Part shown: positions 62,363 through 64,000 of the stretch, one piece after another
Numbering within the stretch: the stretch's first letter is position 1
Layout of the letters: every line of letters starts with the position of its first letter
From: Chersky-265 sp035275285
Lineage (GTDB): Bacteria > Fibrobacterota > Fibrobacteria > UBA11236
NCBI GenBank assembly: GCA_035275285.1
Contig: DATENA010000271.1
Span: 107,656 to 171,655, forward strand
Direction: 5' to 3'
Length of the DNA stretch: 64,000 nt
The notes under the pieces: generated by a model
What the model was told of the DNA's origin: nothing
Databases searched by the model: none
The model's input: the letters and a program-made list of their open reading frames with translations, nothing else
Made by a program: the position numbers and the translations under genes

Positions 62363-62437
62363 CGCTACAGAGTTTGCCAAGGCAAACTCTGCGCTCGTCG
62401 CTTTCAATGCCCCACGCTACAGAGTTTGCCAAGGCAA
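62363..62437. repeat. Two copies of a CAGAGTTTGCC palindromic element
   Basis: A 23-bp sequence beginning CGCTACAGAGTTTGCC is repeated exactly at 62363-62385 and 62415-62437. The first copy continues into a perfect 11-bp inverted repeat (62368-62378 with 62381-62391). The related palindrome lies at 41152-41169. This fits a small REP-like family. Region 62119-62496 holds no gene otherwise. Confidence 0.8.
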
Positions 62438-62496
62438 GTACCCCGTGCGTCGCTTATGCCTTGCTTTCCCCCGGGATGGTGGGTGGCAAGGTGGAA

Positions 62497-62863
62497 TGGT
62501 GGAGGCGGCGGGAATCGAACCCGCGTCCGAAATTAACTTGCCGGTCGCTCCTACATGCTTTTTTCCTGATTTGATTCTCGCTACCCGGAGCACCCAAGGA
62601 ATCGGTTCTCCGGATCGCTAGCCTGGATTTTCTCGGCCTCCCCGCCCAGACATCGGGGAAACCCAGCCTCAGAGTATTCCAATCCGCCGGCCTTTAAGGC
62701 GGCGACCTGCGGACCGTGGTTACCTAGGTTTTAACTAGGCAGCCATTGCATAAGAATAGGATTCTTCTGCATTTGTTTTTTTCCGGTTTTTTTACGAGGC
62801 CAACCAGAATCCTCGGCATGCAACTATCGACTCATCCAATCCCGTCGAAACCTTGGCGCCCCC
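62497..62863 (-). ncRNA. ssrA: tmRNA (ssrA)
   Basis: tmRNA rescues stalled ribosomes. The 5' end starts GGGGGCGCCAAGG and pairs with the 3' acceptor CGCCTCC followed by A and encoded CCA, with a T-arm TTCGATTC. The tag reading frame at 62738-62773 reads NAEESYSYAMAA, ending in TAG at 62735-62737, with an Ala added from the charged RNA before it and possibly ACA (Thr) as the first codon. Length is 367 nt. Confidence 0.93.
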
Positions 62864-62893
62864 TTGGATTGTGAATTCCCTAAGATACCAATT

Positions 62894-63718
62894 TCACTGC
62901 AAAAGCGCGAGGATATGGGTTTTGGAAAGCTGGTTGAACTGGCTGATGGCCGAAGCCTGCGAGTTCTGCAGGATATCGTTCCGTACCTTGTCGGTCAGCC
63001 CCTTGGCATAGTCCAAATCCTCTATGGTGGAAAGGCCATGGGCCAGGTTGACCTGCTGGTTCTGGTTATTGGAATACGCGTATTCGAAGCGGTTGCTCAG
63101 CCCACCCTGGGTGGCCCGGTTGTCGTTCACCTTGCGCATGGCCGCATCGATGGAGCCCATGGCCTGCAGGGCCGCTGCGGGGCTTTGCAGGGAGCTGGGC
63201 CCGGTGCCCAAAGCGCTCAGGGACAGGTCCGAGGCGGAAAGGGTCATGGTATCCCCTGGATCGGCGCCGGACTGGATCTGGCCCGTCCCATCGGCAAGAG
63301 CGCCCGTGCCGTCCAAAAGTTTCTGGCCGTTGAATTCGGTGGATTTGGAAACCCGGTCGATTTCCTGGGATAGGGATTGGAATTCCCGGTCCAGCGCGTC
63401 CCGCTGTTCCTGTCCATAGGCCCCGTTGGCGCCCTGGACGGCCAATTCCCGCTGCCTTTGCAACATATCGTTGATGGAGCCGGAAGCGCCGTCCGCGATG
63501 GACATGGCGCTCATACCCGCCTGGATGTTCTCGGCGGCATTGCGGTAGGCCCGGATCTGTTTCTCGAATTCGCGCGCGATGGAAAGCCCTGCGGCATCGT
63601 CCGAAGCCCGATTGATGCGTTTGCCCGTCGCCAGCTGTTCCAAAACCTTGGCTTTATCCTTGCCGGTTTGCCCGAACTTCTGGGTCAATTGGTCGTTCAG
63701 ATGCTTTTCTATCCGCAT
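62894..63718 (-). CDS. fliC: Flagellin, short form
   Basis: The 274-residue protein has a flagellin N-terminal D0/D1 region (LEQLATGKRINRASDDAAGLSIAREFEKQIRAYRNAAENIQAGMSAMSIADGA) and C-terminal D1/D0 region (RFEYAYSNNQNQQVNLAHGLSTIEDLDYAK, ending LSKTHILALLQ). The central variable domain is short. No other flagellar gene is in the window. It has its own sigma-28 promoter. Confidence 0.9.
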   Translation of the reverse strand: MRIEKHLNDQLTQKFGQTGKDKAKVLEQLATGKRINRASDDAAGLSIAREFEKQIRAYRNAAENIQAGMSAMSIADGASGSINDMLQRQRELAVQGANGAYGQEQRDALDREFQSLSQEIDRVSKSTEFNGQKLLDGTGALADGTGQIQSGADPGDTMTLSASDLSLSALGTGPSSLQSPAAALQAMGSIDAAMRKVNDNRATQGGLSNRFEYAYSNNQNQQVNLAHGLSTIEDLDYAKGLTDKVRNDILQNSQASAISQFNQLSKTHILALLQ

Positions 63719-63779
63719 AATGCCCCAATCCTTGCTTTACCGTTTCGAATCCTTGCGAACGGAATCACTCCCGTCTTAA

Positions 63780-63806
63780 TTATCGGCGGAATCGGAAAAA
63801 CCTTGA
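63780..63806 (-). promoter_or_regulatory. Sigma-28 (FliA) promoter of flagellin
   Basis: On the minus strand, TCAA (63803-63806), a 15-bp spacer and a perfect GCCGATAA (63780-63787). This is the FliA consensus with one mismatch (TAAA expected). The start is about 61 bp upstream of the ATG. Confidence 0.85.
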
Positions 63807-63869
63807 GCCCTATTTTTAAATTTTACCCATCATAAAACCCCATTAGGTCCAGAACCCCAAGGAGCCCGC

Positions 63870-64000
63870 CTGAATCCCCTTCCCTACCGCGCCCTGGCCC
63901 TCGATTTGGATGGCACCCTGCTGAACCCGGACGGACGCCTTCCCGAAGGCACCGCCCTCCTTCTGCGCAACCTGGCAGCCCGCGGCGTCCACATCGTATT
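63870..64000 (+). CDS. Cof-type HAD phosphatase, partial, CTG start
   Basis: The frame runs to the window edge and reads NPLPYRALALDLDGTLLNPDG and then LPEGTALLLRNLAARGVHIV. DLDGTLLNPDG is the HAD motif with catalytic Asp. The only usable start is CTG at 63870, with AAGGAG 5 nt upstream. Cof-type HADs dephosphorylate sugars or nucleotides. Sequence continues outside. Confidence 0.75.
   Translation, partial: MNPLPYRALALDLDGTLLNPDGRLPEGTALLLRNLAARGVHIV

Noticed and set aside
62186..62496. Short frames around the REP-like repeats upstream of tmRNA 3' end
   Set aside because: They consist of repeat and tmRNA sequence; no protein family is visible.
1..64000. CRISPR array, insertion sequence or complete prophage
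   Set aside because: No regularly spaced repeats, transposase or phage structural genes were seen; the ERF gene is isolated.

Overview
The window is high-GC DNA (two hand-counted flank lines are 63% and 67% G+C) from a bacterium with two membranes: it encodes a secretin, an OmpA-family protein, several outer-membrane barrels, an Mla-type lipid transporter and MsbA-like exporters. A GldA/GldF/GldG-type ABC cluster with a DUF4340 protein, a very short omega subunit, a Rho with a long acidic N-terminus, thrombospondin type 3 repeats and one flagellin together suggest the FCB group, possibly a Fibrobacterota-like lineage. That placement is inference. No rRNA or named marker confirms it.

Layout. 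1-1219: partial outer-membrane protein and a PHP phosphoesterase (minus). 1288-14177: der, plsY, a MerR regulator and a type II secretion/type IV pilus-like machine (PilMN-, PilO- and PilP-like proteins, three minor-pseudopilin-like proteins, GspE, GspD), then a SprT-like metalloprotease; most genes overlap by 1-4 bases. 14390-23281: trmB, gatB, rho with a long leader, an OsmC protein, birA, an OmpA protein, a lipoprotein and a Nudix hydrolase. 23367-31245: barrel plus lipoprotein pair, a cysteine-cluster protein, cheY with two cheX genes, tgt and a hybrid histidine kinase. 31424-41122: radA, a PRC-barrel protein, the chain coaBC-udg-dnaB-mlaE-mlaF, rpoZ, tRNA-Ser and an ABC exporter. 41188-47120: a second ABC exporter, a 56-residue ORF, tRNA-Gln, a TPR protein and a coiled-coil protein. 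47269-49224: a small accessory patch with an ERF-family annealing protein opposite a ribbon-helix-helix-like protein, separated by 600 bp. 49217-57669: a second PHP protein, a flavin reductase-like protein, the pyruvate dehydrogenase genes E1alpha, E1beta, E2, E3 and a lipoate ligase. 57720-64000: DUF4340-GldG-GldF-GldA, tmRNA, flagellin behind a sigma-28 promoter, and the start of a Cof-type HAD phosphatase.

How genes work together. The pdh genes and lplA form one functional unit (the ligase would lipoylate E2). The pilus-like genes would assemble one envelope-spanning machine, although GspF, GspG and a prepilin peptidase are not in the window. CheY and the two CheX phosphatases suggest a chemotaxis output module.

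Most unusual observations: (1) dnaB is strongly AT-rich (88 of 240 counted bases are G/C, 37%) between GC-rich neighbours, with sharp edges, the 3' edge lying inside the gene; (2) four intergenic inverted repeats built of short tandem simple repeats, two of them splitting the pdh-lplA region; (3) a minor-pseudopilin-like protein with two canonical EF-hand loops; (4) two genes whose only plausible starts are CTG codons; (5) several genes with a -10-like box ending 6-9 nt before the start codon, suggesting leaderless transcripts. No CRISPR array, insertion sequence or complete prophage was seen.
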